Shown here in pieces: positions 23,449 to 34,647 of a stretch of 64,000 nucleotides of DNA. This stretch comes from Polysphondylium violaceum (lineage: Eukaryota; Evosea; Eumycetozoa; Dictyosteliales; Dictyosteliaceae), in contig AJWJ01000018.1 in the NCBI GenBank assembly GCA_000277445.1, positions 1-64,000 of the forward strand, written 5' to 3'. The notes under the pieces are model-generated. The model ran no database searches, was not told where the DNA came from, and saw nothing but the letters and a program-made list of their open reading frames with translations. The translations under genes and the position numbers were made by a program. How positions within the stretch are numbered: position 1 is the first letter of the stretch; every line of letters begins with the position of its first letter.

Positions 23449-23948
23449 ATGATATTCAATATATATATATTCAATAAAGAAGGTGTTTGCATATATTTTG
23501 AAGAATGGAATAAAAAGAAAGGTTCAGCAAATACAGCAGAGGATCAAAAACTTTTATTTGGTATGCTTTATTCTCTAAAGGCATTTATTTCTACTTCTTC
23601 TCCTAAACCGTATGTATAAAGAATAGATAGGAATAGAGAGATGAGTATTAATTGTGTTTATATGATTACTTAATTGATAGAATTGACCCAAAGACAGGAT
23701 TTCATTGTTACAAAACATCTAGTTATAAATTACATTTCTATGAAACTTTATCAGGTACAAAATTTATAATAATGACAGATCCAAATACACCAGATTTACG
23801 TGAAGATCTTAAAAAGATTTATAGTAATATATTTGTAGAATATGTAATCAAGAATCCCGTATATCAGCCAAACACAGCCATTAAATGTGACATGTTTATT
23901 AACCATTTAAATGCATATTTAAAACAAACCCCTGCATTTAATAATTAA
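23449..23948 (+). CDS. trappc1: TRAPP complex subunit 1 (Bet5)
   Basis: Exons 23449..23609 and 23681..23948, 142 residues, close to the usual 145. The start MIFNIYIFNKEGVCIYFEEW matches the longin-like N-terminus of TRAPPC1 (NLYLFDRNGVCLHYSEW in human). SYKLHFYETLSGTKF and VEYVIKNP match the conserved core. The donor is GTATGT and the acceptor GATAG. TRAPP tethers vesicles and activates Rab1 at ER-Golgi and Golgi steps. No signal peptide, as expected for a cytosolic complex. Confidence 0.92.
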
Positions 23949-24433
23949 AATAGGAACCGCACTGTAAAGGTTGTATTTGTTGTGTACATATAAATAAATA
24001 ATAGAGATCTAAATATAAATAATTATCATTACCAATTTGTCTGCACCTGTTGAATGGTTGCAATATGTAAAAATGTTAAAAATAATGCTATAGTAGCACA
24101 CCACACTGTTGTAGTATGATGTTTATGTAGTTTCTAAACTCTTCAGACTCATGTTATTCATCTTGGATGTTTATCAACACAAAGAAGGAGATGGATTCGA
24201 GTTTATCCAAAAAGATCTAGTTTATCATTATTTTTAATATTAAAATAATGATAAACAAGACCTTATAGAAACTCGAGTGCCCTGAACGCCTTAGCCTAAG
24301 GTCAACACATCAAGAGTGTCTAGATATGTGTGAGTACTGATCATCGTCAAGTCATATGAAAAAAATTTAATAAAAATTATTATTTTTTTTTTTGTTTATT
24401 TATTTATTTATTCAACTTCAATATAACTTCAAT
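23949..24433. other. intergenic with foldback sequence
   Basis: 485 bases without a gene. It contains a perfect 15-bp hairpin inside a longer imperfect inverted repeat (separate entry) and, near 24290..24302, the short palindrome CCTTAGCCTAAGG. Confidence 0.6.
24198..24277. repeat. foldback / inverted repeat
   Basis: Arms 24220..24234 and 24242..24256 are exact reverse complements (15 bp) around a 7-base loop. The similarity extends imperfectly outward: TCGAGTTT at 24198 pairs with AAACTCGA at 24270. It may be a remnant of a small non-coding element or an RNA hairpin. Confidence 0.75.
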
Positions 24434-25360
24434 ATGTTTACTACCCCTACAAATAGATTAACAAGAGCAAGTTTATCTTTTTTAAACAAAAGTACAACAA
24501 CACCACTTGCTACATCATATCAAACTAGATCTTTTTCAATTAAAAAGTTTTTAAATCCCTTTAAATACTACCAAGAGAATGCAGACACTGCTGCAAAGAA
24601 GAGAGTGTAAGTGGAGTACTATTGATAGCATGTGTGTGTAGGAATTAACATTATCTACTATTCCAACAACAATGGACTTTAGTCAAAAAGAATTGAATTC
24701 AGGTATTATGTGGGATGTCAAAGAATTTACCAACAATCCAAATATGAAGTTATTTGTTGGCTCGCCCACCGCCATAGCATTGGGTAAAGCTAAATCTATT
24801 CCATCATTCAAAACAAGTGATCTCAATGGAAAAACCATTGAGATACCAGATGATTTCCCATCAAACAAACCAACACTCCTCATTGTTAGTTTGAAACCAT
24901 TCCACTCTGATGTGTTTGTTGAGAGTTGGTCCAAACCTTTCAAGAGCAAATTCCCAAATCTTGAATGTCACAGTACTATTTTAGTCCACCAATTAGGCTA
25001 TCAAATATTCTCTCCACTATTGAAAATGTCTAGAAAGAATAAAATAGACACTGTCACAGAGTCATGGAGTAATCAAATGCCACACATTAAAGGTAAGACA
25101 CACGGTGATATTCAATAATCATCAGACGCATATCATTTACTAATGCCTACACTACACTAATAGAATCAAATGATTTATATGAAACATTTTCAATTACCAA
25201 TATATTTGGATCCTATATATTCTTGGTTTTGGATGGAAAGATTAGATGGCAGTCATCTGGTAAATCCACTCCTGAAGAAATTGAAACCTTGTGTAAAGTC
25301 ACACAAACTTTAATCGATAATCCTAATCCATTACTTGAATCTTCAAAAAAGACAAAATAA
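24434..25360 (+). CDS. atp10: mitochondrial ATP synthase assembly factor ATP10
   Basis: Exons about 24434..24604, 24642..25092 and 25164..25360. The N-terminus (MFTTPTNRLTRASLSF...RSFSIKKF) is a typical mitochondrial targeting peptide. Later parts show LLIVSLKPFHSDVFVESW and the family end block GSYIFLVLDGKIRWQSSGKSTPEEIE. ATP10 helps assemble the membrane Fo sector. The second intron is clear (GTAAGA...AATAG). The first is odd: keeping frame needs a GTGTAA donor and an intron of only 37 bases, while the better GTAAGT two bases on gives an immediate stop. Confidence 0.82.
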
Positions 25361-25410
25361 ATAAATAGTACTTGTGAGATTGATATAGAATCGAGATCAA
25401 TGCATTTTAT

Positions 25411-25785
25411 TTATTTTCCAAAACCTCCTTTACACGATGGCGAGGGATCAACTAAACTACTATTACTTTGTTGTTGTTGTTGTTCAAGTTCTTTTTTCTT
25501 TTGTATACGGTCCCATTGAACAGGGGTTCTGCTAACGATACTAAGAGCATGTATTTTACCAGTGCCAATGTAATCTGCAAGTGTGTTGTTTATGTGTTTG
25601 TGTTGCTCTATCAATGACAATGGTGTGAATACATCAGAGACCACCAATACTTTGAAATGAGATTCTGAATTCTTTGGTACATTGTGCATATGAGATTCAT
25701 TTATCACCTCTACATGTATTGGATTATACTCTTTTATCAATTTTTGTCTAATTTCATTTTCAACGGGTCTATCAGCAGCAGACAT
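25411..25785 (-). CDS. BolA-family protein (BOLA1-like)
   Basis: Single exon, 124 residues. The BolA fold is seen in I-x-KL...P-x-HVEVINES, then SHFKVLVVSD and LSLIEQHKHINNTL, with His in ESH and near LIEQHKH, the residues family members use to bind Fe-S clusters with glutaredoxins. HALSIVSRTP follows. A Gln run and a Gly-rich end (GGFGK) finish the protein. BolA proteins act in iron-sulfur cluster handling. A mitochondrial (BOLA1) or cytosolic form cannot be decided; no clear targeting peptide is seen. Confidence 0.88.
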   Translation of the reverse strand: MSAADRPVENEIRQKLIKEYNPIHVEVINESHMHNVPKNSESHFKVLVVSDVFTPLSLIEQHKHINNTLADYIGTGKIHALSIVSRTPVQWDRIQKKKELEQQQQQSNSSLVDPSPSCKGGFGK

Positions 25786-26288
25786 ATTTAGAGATTGTTA
25801 TTAGATATTTATTCATTGTTTCATTTGTGAAATGCATTTTACAAATTTATAAAAAAAGAAAAAAAACAAAAAAAAATTAATTTATTCATTTAGCAGATCT
25901 GTTCAACAGGATATTTGTATTCTTGACATTATCGGTAGTAGCATGGTGCAGACACTCACAAAGCTACAATATATTCATAGACATATTTTATCGCTACAAA
26001 AAATTTGTATAAAATAAAAAAATTAAAAAACAATTGTTTTCATTTTCAAACAAACCCCATTTTCACACACAACCGACGTCGCATTTGTCATATTTTTAAA
26101 AAAATCAAAAGGGTGATACAAAAAAGGGATAAAGTGTTTGATTTCTTTTATTATTATAATTCACACACATACACTATAAACTATTATAGGAAATATCTTT
26201 TTTATTATAATTTATATAAATTCAATTCAAGGTTTCAGTATTTTCACACGCATACGCATACGCACACACATATATATATACACACAAA
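25786..26288. promoter_or_regulatory. divergent promoter between BolA and coiled-coil genes
   Basis: 503 bases, AT-rich, with a CA/TA-repeat leader (26246..26286) directly before the plus-strand ATG. The overlapping plus-strand frame 26005..26304 is low-complexity and rejected as a gene. Confidence 0.5.
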
Positions 26289-26966
26289 ATGTTTTCATTT
26301 ATAAACAACTTAATACCATCCAAACAACAAGAAATGAAAGAACAAAAAGAAGCACAAGAAGCCAATCAAGCCGTCCAAGAGGCAAAGACTGATGTCGATA
26401 GTGTCGAGCAAATGGAGTTTGAGTTGACTTTGGGCATCAACCAAACCTCCGGGAAATTGAATGAGTTGGAACAGAAAAGAGATCTAGTATTTAAAAATGT
26501 TTCAATGTATGTATCGGTAGTTTGTTCACTTGTGGTGTAGTTGTAATATTAACTCTTTCAAATATAGAGCTGAAAATCAATTAAAATTACTCAGTACTAC
26601 ACAATTAACAGAGCAACAAAAACAAGAGACACAAAGATTAATAGATCAATTGGAAAATGAAACTAAACCTGCTATAGCTACAATGGATAAAGAAATTGAT
26701 ATATTAACGAAAAAACTTTTAGATTTATATAACAAGGTAAGTTTTCGTCATAGTTGTTGGAGTCTGATATTTATAATTACAGAAGTTCTAACATTATTAC
26801 AAAACTACAGAGAGATTATTTAACACAGAGAAAGGTAGAAGCAGAGAATAATATGGATAGTGCAGGTAAAACATTCCCAATTGAATCAAATACACAGCCA
26901 ATGACTGAAAGAGAAGAATCTGAAACAATTGATACACCTTTATTCCCCAATGAAAAGAATGTGTAA
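26289..26966 (+). CDS. coiled-coil protein, unknown
   Basis: Exons 26289..26506, 26568..26736 and 26811..26966, 180 residues. A short hydrophobic start (MFSFINNLIPS) leads into heptad-rich coiled coil from about residue 15 to 155, rich in Glu, Gln and Lys, then an acidic tail with SETIDTPLFPNEKNV. The second acceptor was chosen at CTACAG (26810) because the nearer TTACAG breaks the frame. I do not recognise the family. It has no membrane span; a scaffold or cytoskeletal partner is possible but unsupported. Confidence 0.7.
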
Positions 26967-27152
26967 TACTGGTGGATATAGTGAAATAGATATAGATATA
27001 GATATAGATAGACATATGGGATATATGTTTCAATTTCAATTTAGATATTTTATTTATTTTTCTTTTATTGTACATATTATTTGTGTGAATAAATAAAATA
27101 TGTTTATATACATTACATTTTAATATAATATACATTATGCAGTGGTGTTTGT

Positions 27153-27915
27153 TTATTCTGCACTAGTGCATATTTCATTCATTAGATCATAGAGAAAAGA
27201 TAATTGTTTGTTCATTGGAATTGAGCTAAATGGAGGTATATGAACAAACAACGATTTTGAATTCTTTCTATTCTTTAAACATTCCAACGAATAGAAACTG
27301 TAGTTTAAATTGGTTGATTAGAGACACAATGATATTATCGATATCTATATTTAAATCTAAATACTTACTATAAATAATTACAAATAAAACGACCAGGGTC
27401 ATTTGATATACAAACAGAGTGATTTAAAGATACCATTGACTGTGATATTGATTCAAGTGGTAGATTAGTTTCATTTTTCAACAATGTGCTATCATTGACA
27501 ATCAATTCCTTTTCTGGCTTCCAACCGCATTCATCTGGACATCTAAATGTGGCCTCTAATTATAATCATGATAGATATATCAACAATTAGATACAAATAA
27601 GAGATATGTAACACTATTATATTATTATTATTATTACTAACCATTCCAACCACATTTTTCTAAAGCAAATGTATTTGACGTTGAATTAACACCAAGATGA
27701 AGAAAGAGTATTTTCTCATTTGGATCAATCTCCTCATCAATCGATTGAATGAATTGTTTGGTTGCCTCTGCAGATACTTCCAATACTTTTACATTTTGTA
27801 AATCAAATTTCACAGTTTTGTCTTTAATATACTCTTTGATATTGTTGATAATATGGGTGGAGGGATTATCTTCCACTCCGTTAAATTTACCAAACCCTGT
27901 TAAATATATCTTCAT
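27153..27915 (-). CDS. pgpep1: pyroglutamyl-peptidase I (peptidase C15)
   Basis: Exons 27642..27915, 27369..27555 and 27153..27297, 201 residues against about 209 in the family. It starts MKIYLTGFGKFNGVEDNPS, the C15 N-terminal signature. The catalytic Cys lies in SNDPGRFICNYLY and the catalytic His in SLFVHIPPF, each on a separate exon. The enzyme removes N-terminal pyroglutamate from peptides in the cytosol. The last intron has a GTAAGT donor that overlaps an in-frame TAG, so unspliced reading ends early. All phases close. Confidence 0.92.
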
Positions 27916-28087
27916 CTTTGTTGATGTGTTTAATTTGACACAGATATAAAATAAATAAATAAATTAAAAAGGAAAATGAAAAAATTTTTTTTTTTTCATC
28001 AAATGAAAATTTGTGATTTGCAGAGATTTTTGATAAGTAGTTATAAATAGATAGGTTGTGATAGATATAGATCAAAACTAAAGAAGG
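27916..28087. promoter_or_regulatory. divergent promoter, pyroglutamyl peptidase / J-protein
   Basis: 172 bases between opposing start codons, with A/T runs and no coding signal. Confidence 0.5.
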
Positions 28088-28915
28088 ATGTTAAAGAATA
28101 GATTAATTTTTATTTCTTTGGTGTTACTGGTGGTGGTATGTGTGGCAGAGGCCAAGTCACCGAGTTATTATGACATGATCACTGATATCAACAAAGGTGT
28201 TGATTACTATAAAGTGTTGGAGATTAAAAGAGACGCAAGTGAGAAGGAGATTAAAAAGGCATTTAGAAAACTATCTATTGTGTACCATCCCGATCGTAAC
28301 AAGAACGATCCTCTGGCTGATGAGAAATATATAGTGTTGAGCAAAGCACAGACTATACTCTCAAATAGCGACACAAGAGCAGAGTATGATGATTTGTTGG
28401 TCAACGGTGTGCCCTTGTATGACAGATACTATGGCCAATACGCATACAGATATACTGGTGTGCAACATGATATTCGTCATGTGCTTGCCACTTTGGTGGT
28501 GCTCATCACTACTGTAAAGTATCTCTATCAGCTACAACGATACAACCGTGTAATCAAACTCGCCAAACAATCACCCTTGTATCTGAAAAAACTAAAAGAG
28601 ATGCAAGATCAGGGTTTGGAAGATCCCGACCTCATGATCAGTGGTCTCGATAAACCCGGTATCAAGAGTCTATTCATTCTCCAACTATTCATCTTTTTCC
28701 CATTCTCTATTCTGAAGGGTATCTATACATTTACCATTGTCAATAAATTTAGATTCAAACAAAAGTCGATGGAAGAACTCATGGAAGAATATAGACTGAG
28801 CATGGGAATGACTGTAGAAGAATTTGAAGATCACAAAAAGAGAAGTATGGAGAAAATGGAAAAATTCAAATCTAGTGGAAAGTATAAAAGGTATCTAAGA
28901 TCTAAATATAAATAA
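28088..28915 (+). CDS. ER membrane J-domain protein, DNAJC25-like
   Basis: Single exon, 275 residues. A signal peptide (LIFISLVLLVVVCVAEA) is followed by a J domain (about 38-100, with HPD in IVYHPDRN). Then come YYGQYAYRYTG, a transmembrane helix (VLATLVVLITTVKYL) and a second hydrophobic segment (LFILQLFIFFPFSILKGIY). The tail is basic. Order and motifs fit DNAJC25 (J domain in the ER lumen, membrane spans after it), a co-chaperone that stimulates Hsp70/BiP ATPase. No intron was needed. Confidence 0.85.
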   Translation: MLKNRLIFISLVLLVVVCVAEAKSPSYYDMITDINKGVDYYKVLEIKRDASEKEIKKAFRKLSIVYHPDRNKNDPLADEKYIVLSKAQTILSNSDTRAEYDDLLVNGVPLYDRYYGQYAYRYTGVQHDIRHVLATLVVLITTVKYLYQLQRYNRVIKLAKQSPLYLKKLKEMQDQGLEDPDLMISGLDKPGIKSLFILQLFIFFPFSILKGIYTFTIVNKFRFKQKSMEELMEEYRLSMGMTVEEFEDHKKRSMEKMEKFKSSGKYKRYLRSKYK

Positions 28916-29290
28916 AATACTTTATCTATCTATATACCCAATCAGATTCCCTCTCTTCCCCTCTATTATTAAATTATATTTTATTTTATAAAATTTTGTT
29001 TAAAATCATATATGAGAGAAACGAGATTTAAATCAATATAGATCTATACATGAATCAATCTCTTGAAAAAAAATGAGAAAAAGAAATTAACATTTCCATC
29101 AAAAAATAAAAATAAGATGGAAAATTTTTTTTACATTTTTATAAATTTCGCAAAAGCAACCAATTGGAATAAATAGAGGATGTGATCAAAAGCGCCTCAC
29201 TAGAAGTGAGTGCATTGAAAGACACAATACAACATATCAACATTTACAACAATATTAGTAATAATAATAATAATAATAGTAAAATAAAAC
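28916..29290. other. intergenic
   Basis: 375 bases of AT-rich DNA before the PARP gene. The frame beginning at 29182 overlaps the PARP start in another phase and is low-complexity; not a gene. Confidence 0.5.
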
Positions 29291-31272
29291 ATGGAGCCAA
29301 ATCATTTACAATCGATAAAGTTTTTAATAGACTCGAGAGCAAAGTTTACAGATATAACAAATTTTAAGTTATCTGGACTTGTAAAGCAATTGGGTGGAAG
29401 TTTGTCATACACTATAAACAAACAAGTGGATTATGTCATTACCAATGATACTAGTTTACCTGAATACTTGAAAACCAATTCAAAAGTATTATCTCAATGC
29501 AGTAATACTAAATTTTTAAATGTAGCTTACTTTTGTCAATTTAATGATAAATCAACAACCATAGCTCCAATTGAAAACTTTGTCTTTGATCAAAAGGAAT
29601 TTAGCGTTGATGAAACGAAGAAAAAGACAAAAAATGATGACGAAGCTCATCAAATTAGACACGAGATTAAAAATAATCCCAGATACATTGCAACAAATGT
29701 TTACGAATTAAAAGACAGACAACCTTCTTTTCCAGATGAATATATGGTTTTAATTAAAAGATTATTAACTGTATGTATTGATAATTTTATTACTCATTAT
29801 TTTTTAGTTGTTAATGAATAAATTCTTTTTTAATCTATAGTGTACATATCTTGGTTACAATACAAATAAGTTTTATTACATTGAACTTCAACAAGCTACA
29901 GATTTAAATCTAACTAAACATTTTAGAATCTATACTGAATTTGGTGTAAGTTGGATATTTTTAATTTGATTGATAAAATTACTAATCATTAAAATAGAGA
30001 ACAGATCAAGTTGACAGATCAAATGCTCAACATCGTTATCCAGATTGTTATGATGACGCTATTAATATATTTTCATCCATTTATTCACAAAAACTTGAAG
30101 ATAATTCAGGTTATCAAATTGCTGAAATGACCCATACCAATATTGGCTCGAAAAAGAAATACGAGTTTCTCAAGACTGGTAAATTTCCGCAAGATGAAAG
30201 TAATAGCACAGGTACGGCAGGCTCAAAATACCAAATTGAAAATCAAGATTTCCAAAACTCTTATATCGAGAAATCAGTTGCCTCCCTCATCTCTACCATC
30301 TACCAAGAGGCCAGTAAATGTTTGTTGAAAAACTTTTCAGTCAAGATTACAAACAGAGGTATAGAAACTCCCTTGGGTGCCCTTTCTATGGACCAGTTGA
30401 ATGCCGCCTCTACCGTATTAAACGATATTTCCAAAGAGATCAATTCCACCAACAACAATGATACACTCGTGACATTGACATCCAAGTTTTTCCAATATGT
30501 TCCTTCTAAATTAACGGTAAGGAACAAGTCTATTAAAAACAATGCCAGTGTGGTCATCAGCACCAACGATAACGTCATTCAGTACGTTGAGCTCCTCGAC
30601 ATGATGAAGGATCTAACTAGGGTGTACTTGAAAAATGAAAACAATCAAGAGTCCAAGAATGAGCTCGATATGCAGTACTCTGCCCTCAATACCGAGATTC
30701 ATCATCTCAGTAGTGCCAGCTCTGAATACGGTATGGTTATTAATCTTTTGAAAAAGAACCCCCGAGACGCCGACGCTTTGAGTGATGGTAGGATCAAAAT
30801 CAGCAATATCTATAGACTCATCAAAGACTCTGAAGAAAAGCAATTTAAAGATGACATTGGTAATGTCCAATACTTGTTTCACGGTAGCAAAATTCAAAAC
30901 TTTGTCGGTCTTTTATCCAAAGGTATTTTAATGCCAAACGTTGTCGTGAGCAAAGGTGGTTCAAGATCAGACTTTGGGTTCCTCGGCACTGGTATCTATT
31001 TCAACACCGACATCAAATCATCACTCTACTATGCCTCTGCCAGTAGCGGAGCTAATGGCGTTCGTATGATTCTCATGTCCCAAGTCGCCCTTGGATCGGT
31101 CAAAGAGTATAGTAAAATCAATTCAACACTCACATCTCCACCCACCAATTTCCATAGTTGCAAAGGTGTCTCTGTCTCATCCTGTCCAGGATCAGATTTC
31201 CGTCATGATGAACATGTAATCTATGATCCTACTCAAACAAAATTATCATATTTAATTGAATTCACTGCCTAA
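29291..31272 (+). CDS. poly(ADP-ribose) polymerase, PARP4-like catalytic domain
   Basis: Exons 29291..29770, 29841..29945 and 29998..31272, 619 residues. Order: BRCT-like domain (about 7-95), a WGR-like segment (NKFYYIELQ...FRIYTEFG, about 160-230), the helical regulatory domain, then the ADP-ribosyltransferase fold. The triad is H490 (LFHGSKIQNF), Tyr near 539-540 (SSLYYASAS) and E600 (RHDEHVIYD), so the H-Y-E set for polymer-forming enzymes is complete. GTGIYF and the tail are closest, as I recall, to vault PARP (PARP4). It uses NAD+ to modify proteins, probably in DNA damage response. No zinc fingers are present. Confidence 0.9.
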
Positions 31273-31735
31273 GAATGTATTATTGTCATATAATAAAATC
31301 AATGTCTTCCATTAATTATCTAAATCTATCTTTCACTCAACAAACATTTTTCAAAATTCTCTTTGTAAAATGGGTGTATTTTTGTTGAGTGTTGAGTGTG
31401 TATGTGATGAAAACTTTTGCACGCACCCACCCACTAAATACACAAATAATTAAATATCTTGATAAAAATATCTCGATTACTCTTTTGTATCGATGCATAT
31501 TCTCAAACAAGTGTTGTTGTAGTTATCAACTGATTATTTGAAAAGCAACAAAAAAAAAAAACAATTTTAAAAAATTGAGAAACTTGCACAAAATTGCTAA
31601 AAATACTATTTTTATGTTTTTTAATTTAAAAACTTTTTGAGAAATTTATTCATAGAATTAATTTATTGGATAAAGGTCTTATCTCTTTGTTAGTTATTCT
31701 TTTTTTTTTTTTTTTTTTTTTTGTAAGCACTAAAA
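31273..31735. promoter_or_regulatory. intergenic, promoter of the F-box/WD40 gene
   Basis: 463 bases with an A-run near 31550 and a T23 tract ending at 31722, just before the next ATG. No gene seen. Confidence 0.5.
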
Positions 31736-33611
31736 ATGGCAACTACCACAACTACTACCACTACAACCACAACTTCTTCCTTCTCAGCTGTTGTTGATGT
31801 ATCACAAAAGATTTTATTTTCCACACCAACATCATTGAAATTGTATAATAGTAGTAATAGTAGTTTAAATAATATCATCAACAACAACAACAATAATAAT
31901 AATAATAATTATAACATTACCGAGTGTATTAGTATTAGTAATAACGACAACAATAATAGTAGTAGTGCTAGTGAAATGGGTTTATTTAAAGGAATCAATA
32001 ATAGTAGTAATAAAAATTCACGTAGTTTAACAAATATATTAAATAGTAGTAATAAAAAGAGTAAAAAGGATATAAAACAATGTTGGTTTGATAAACTACC
32101 AGAGGAAGTGATTGTAAAGATATTTAAAGAATTGGAAGAGGAAAAGGATATTTATAAAATTAGTTTAGTTTGTTCTCAGTGGAATAGCATCACTCAAACA
32201 AATGAAATTTGGATGAATTTATATAAAAAGAAATCGTTTCATAAACAATTACTTAAAGTATGTGTATTTGTTATGTAATTTAAACAACAACTAATATTAA
32301 TGATCATCAAACTAGCATAATGTGCATGAGATTGACTTTAAATGTGTATTGAAATTAAAAAGCAATGCACAATCAAATTGGAAAAATGGTAGATTTAAAT
32401 GTAGTGTACTACAAGGACACAAAGAAAACATATCTTCTATTATATTTAATGGATCAAAAATTGTCAGTGGCTCTTATGATTCAACTATAAAGTATGTGTT
32501 GTTGTTTTTGGTATAATCATAATGTAGTGTACTAAAATAAATCTATTCTAGAATATGGGATTATTATACTCATGAATGTACAGATACTTTGATGAATAAA
32601 ACAACTGTAACAACGATGCAGTTTGATCATTCAAATAAAAAAATTATAACTGGATCAAATCAAGGTTTTGTAAATGTATGTAGTAGATGAGTCCTACTAG
32701 TAGTACTTATGATGATCTATTCTAACAACAATCATAAATAGATATGGAATCTAGAAACGCAAACATTGGAATCATCAGTTAAAGCACATTATGGATTTAT
32801 AGGTTGTTTAAAAGGTTGGTTACTTTCGTACATTATCATTGATAGTATTGAGTATTAATATAATTAAATAATAGGAAATTATAATTCATCGATATTTTGT
32901 ACAGGATCAAAGGATAAAGAAATATCAGTTTGGGATATCGATAGAGGATGTTTGGTGAGAAAGATGGGAAGTCATAGAATGGGTATTAGCAATATAGAGT
33001 GGTGTAATGTAAATCCAAATCATTTGATATCGACAGGCGGAGATACAGCCAAAGTGTGGGATGTTGAAACTGGCCAATGCATTAGATCGCTGACAGGCCA
33101 CGCATTTGTCATCAACAATTCATGTCTCTCTGTTAAAAATCAAATGGTGGCGACAGGTGGCGAAGGCTCGCATGTGACCATATGGGATCTACGTCAAAAT
33201 AATTACAGTAAATTGGTAAACACCGCATCGACCATCTACTCTCTCCAATACGAACCCGAGCTCAACTCAATGGTGACAGGAAACAAAGACAACATGGTAA
33301 AGTGCTGGAAAGTTGATACATCAAGTTTGGAACAAACTTTTATGGGCCACACCTCTCCAGTCAACATCATTCACTATGATCGTCACCACATTGTCAGCGG
33401 GTCATTGGACAGTAATCTGTGGGTATGGAATTACGACCAATCGAGCTCCAGTAGAAAAGTCGGAAATTTCCATAAACTCGAAGGACACACAGATATGATC
33501 AACTGTGCCTACATTGACGAGACCAAGATCATTAGCGGCAGTTTTGACAACCGCATCAGAATATGGGACTTTGCCAATCAAAAAAAAGAAAATAGATGTT
33601 CAATCATGTAA
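31736..33611 (+). CDS. F-box / WD40 protein with C-terminal CaaX box
   Basis: Exons 31736..32257, 32316..32491, 32552..32675, 32742..32814 and 32875..33611, 543 residues. A Thr/Asn/Ser-rich start is followed by an F-box (about 118-165: WFDKLPEEVIVKIFKEL, SLVCSQWNSI), then about seven WD40 repeats (for example ILQ/LQGHKENISSIIF...GSYDSTIKIWD, and GHTDMINCAY...SGSFDNRIRIWD). F-box/WD40 proteins choose substrates for SCF ubiquitin ligases. The protein ends CSIM, a valid CaaX prenylation signal (Met favours farnesyl), so it may be membrane-bound. All five splice phases close. Confidence 0.9.
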
Positions 33612-33728
33612 AATTAGATAGAGATATAGATACAGCATACAGATGCAACAATAAATACTATATTATTACTCCTCTTGTGCTATTCTTATAAACTAATCAA
33701 CTACTACTCTACGATTCTACTACTATAT

Positions 33729-34647
33729 TTAATTTTTATTCATATTTAATAACATGTTTCCACCTTCGGGGACATAGGTTACACTCTTTGATTTTGCAAG
33801 AGATTCGGCGATATCTTTAGAAGCTTCGATACGACGCAACTCGATGAAACCTGGACCAGAGGCCATGGCTGTGCTGATCAATTTAGCAGCCTCAGCCTCA
33901 CCTTCGGCTCTAATGATAGCTGCTTTCTTTTCTTGTTCATTCTTTAATACAATATATTTTGAACGTTCGGCGTCTTGTTGAGCCACTTGTTTGTGTTCAA
34001 TGGCATTTGTAAAATCTTGAGAAAAACTGAGATGTGTAATAGAGACATCATCGAGGAGAACGTTAAACTCTTTGGCTCTCTTTGTCAAACCTTCTCTAAT
34101 CTCTCTAGACACAGATTCTCTTTGAGTGATGAGTTCACTGGCATCGTATTGAGCAACGACGCTCTTTAACACTTCGTTACCGAGTGATGGCAAGATTCTC
34201 TCATCGTAGTCCATACCGAGTTTACTAAAGATGGTTGAGAGTTTCTCAATGTCTGGTTTAAACAAAACTCTGACTGAAATACTAATGGTTTGAAGATCCT
34301 TGCTACCTGTCTCTGATCTAATGTTTCTTGGTGTAGTTCTAATATCGAAAATATAGGGTGTTTGTAACCATGGAATGACAAAATGTGTGCCTTCTCCAAT
34401 TGCTTTTTCTTTAACACCTGATATTCTATCAAAAATAATTGCACGTTGACCACCATCAACTGATTATATATTTATCTATTAATATCTGTCTGTATGTCTG
34501 TCTGAATAAAGATGAACATGCATGTATGCATGTATGTATGGCTGATGAATCTATATTTTAATTACCATTATAAATTGAAGTTTGTGTAAGTGAAAGAATG
34601 GTACCAAGACCAAGTGCTGTTGGGATAAGACGATTTAAAAAGTTCAT
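33729..34647 (-). CDS. phb1: prohibitin 1
   Basis: Exons 34566..34647 and 33729..34459, 270 residues (family about 272). A short N-terminal hydrophobic anchor ([14 protein letters not shown]) is followed by [35 protein letters not shown] and the PHB core, then a coiled coil ([20 protein letters not shown]). It forms ring complexes with PHB2 in the inner mitochondrial membrane that protect respiratory subunits. PHB1 fits better than PHB2 by length and by RTTPRNI. The minus-strand frame extends upstream of this ATG but the family start is here. Confidence 0.93.

Noticed and set aside
29182-29367. Small frame overlapping the PARP start
   Set aside because: Different phase from the BRCT-bearing frame and made largely of an Asn run.
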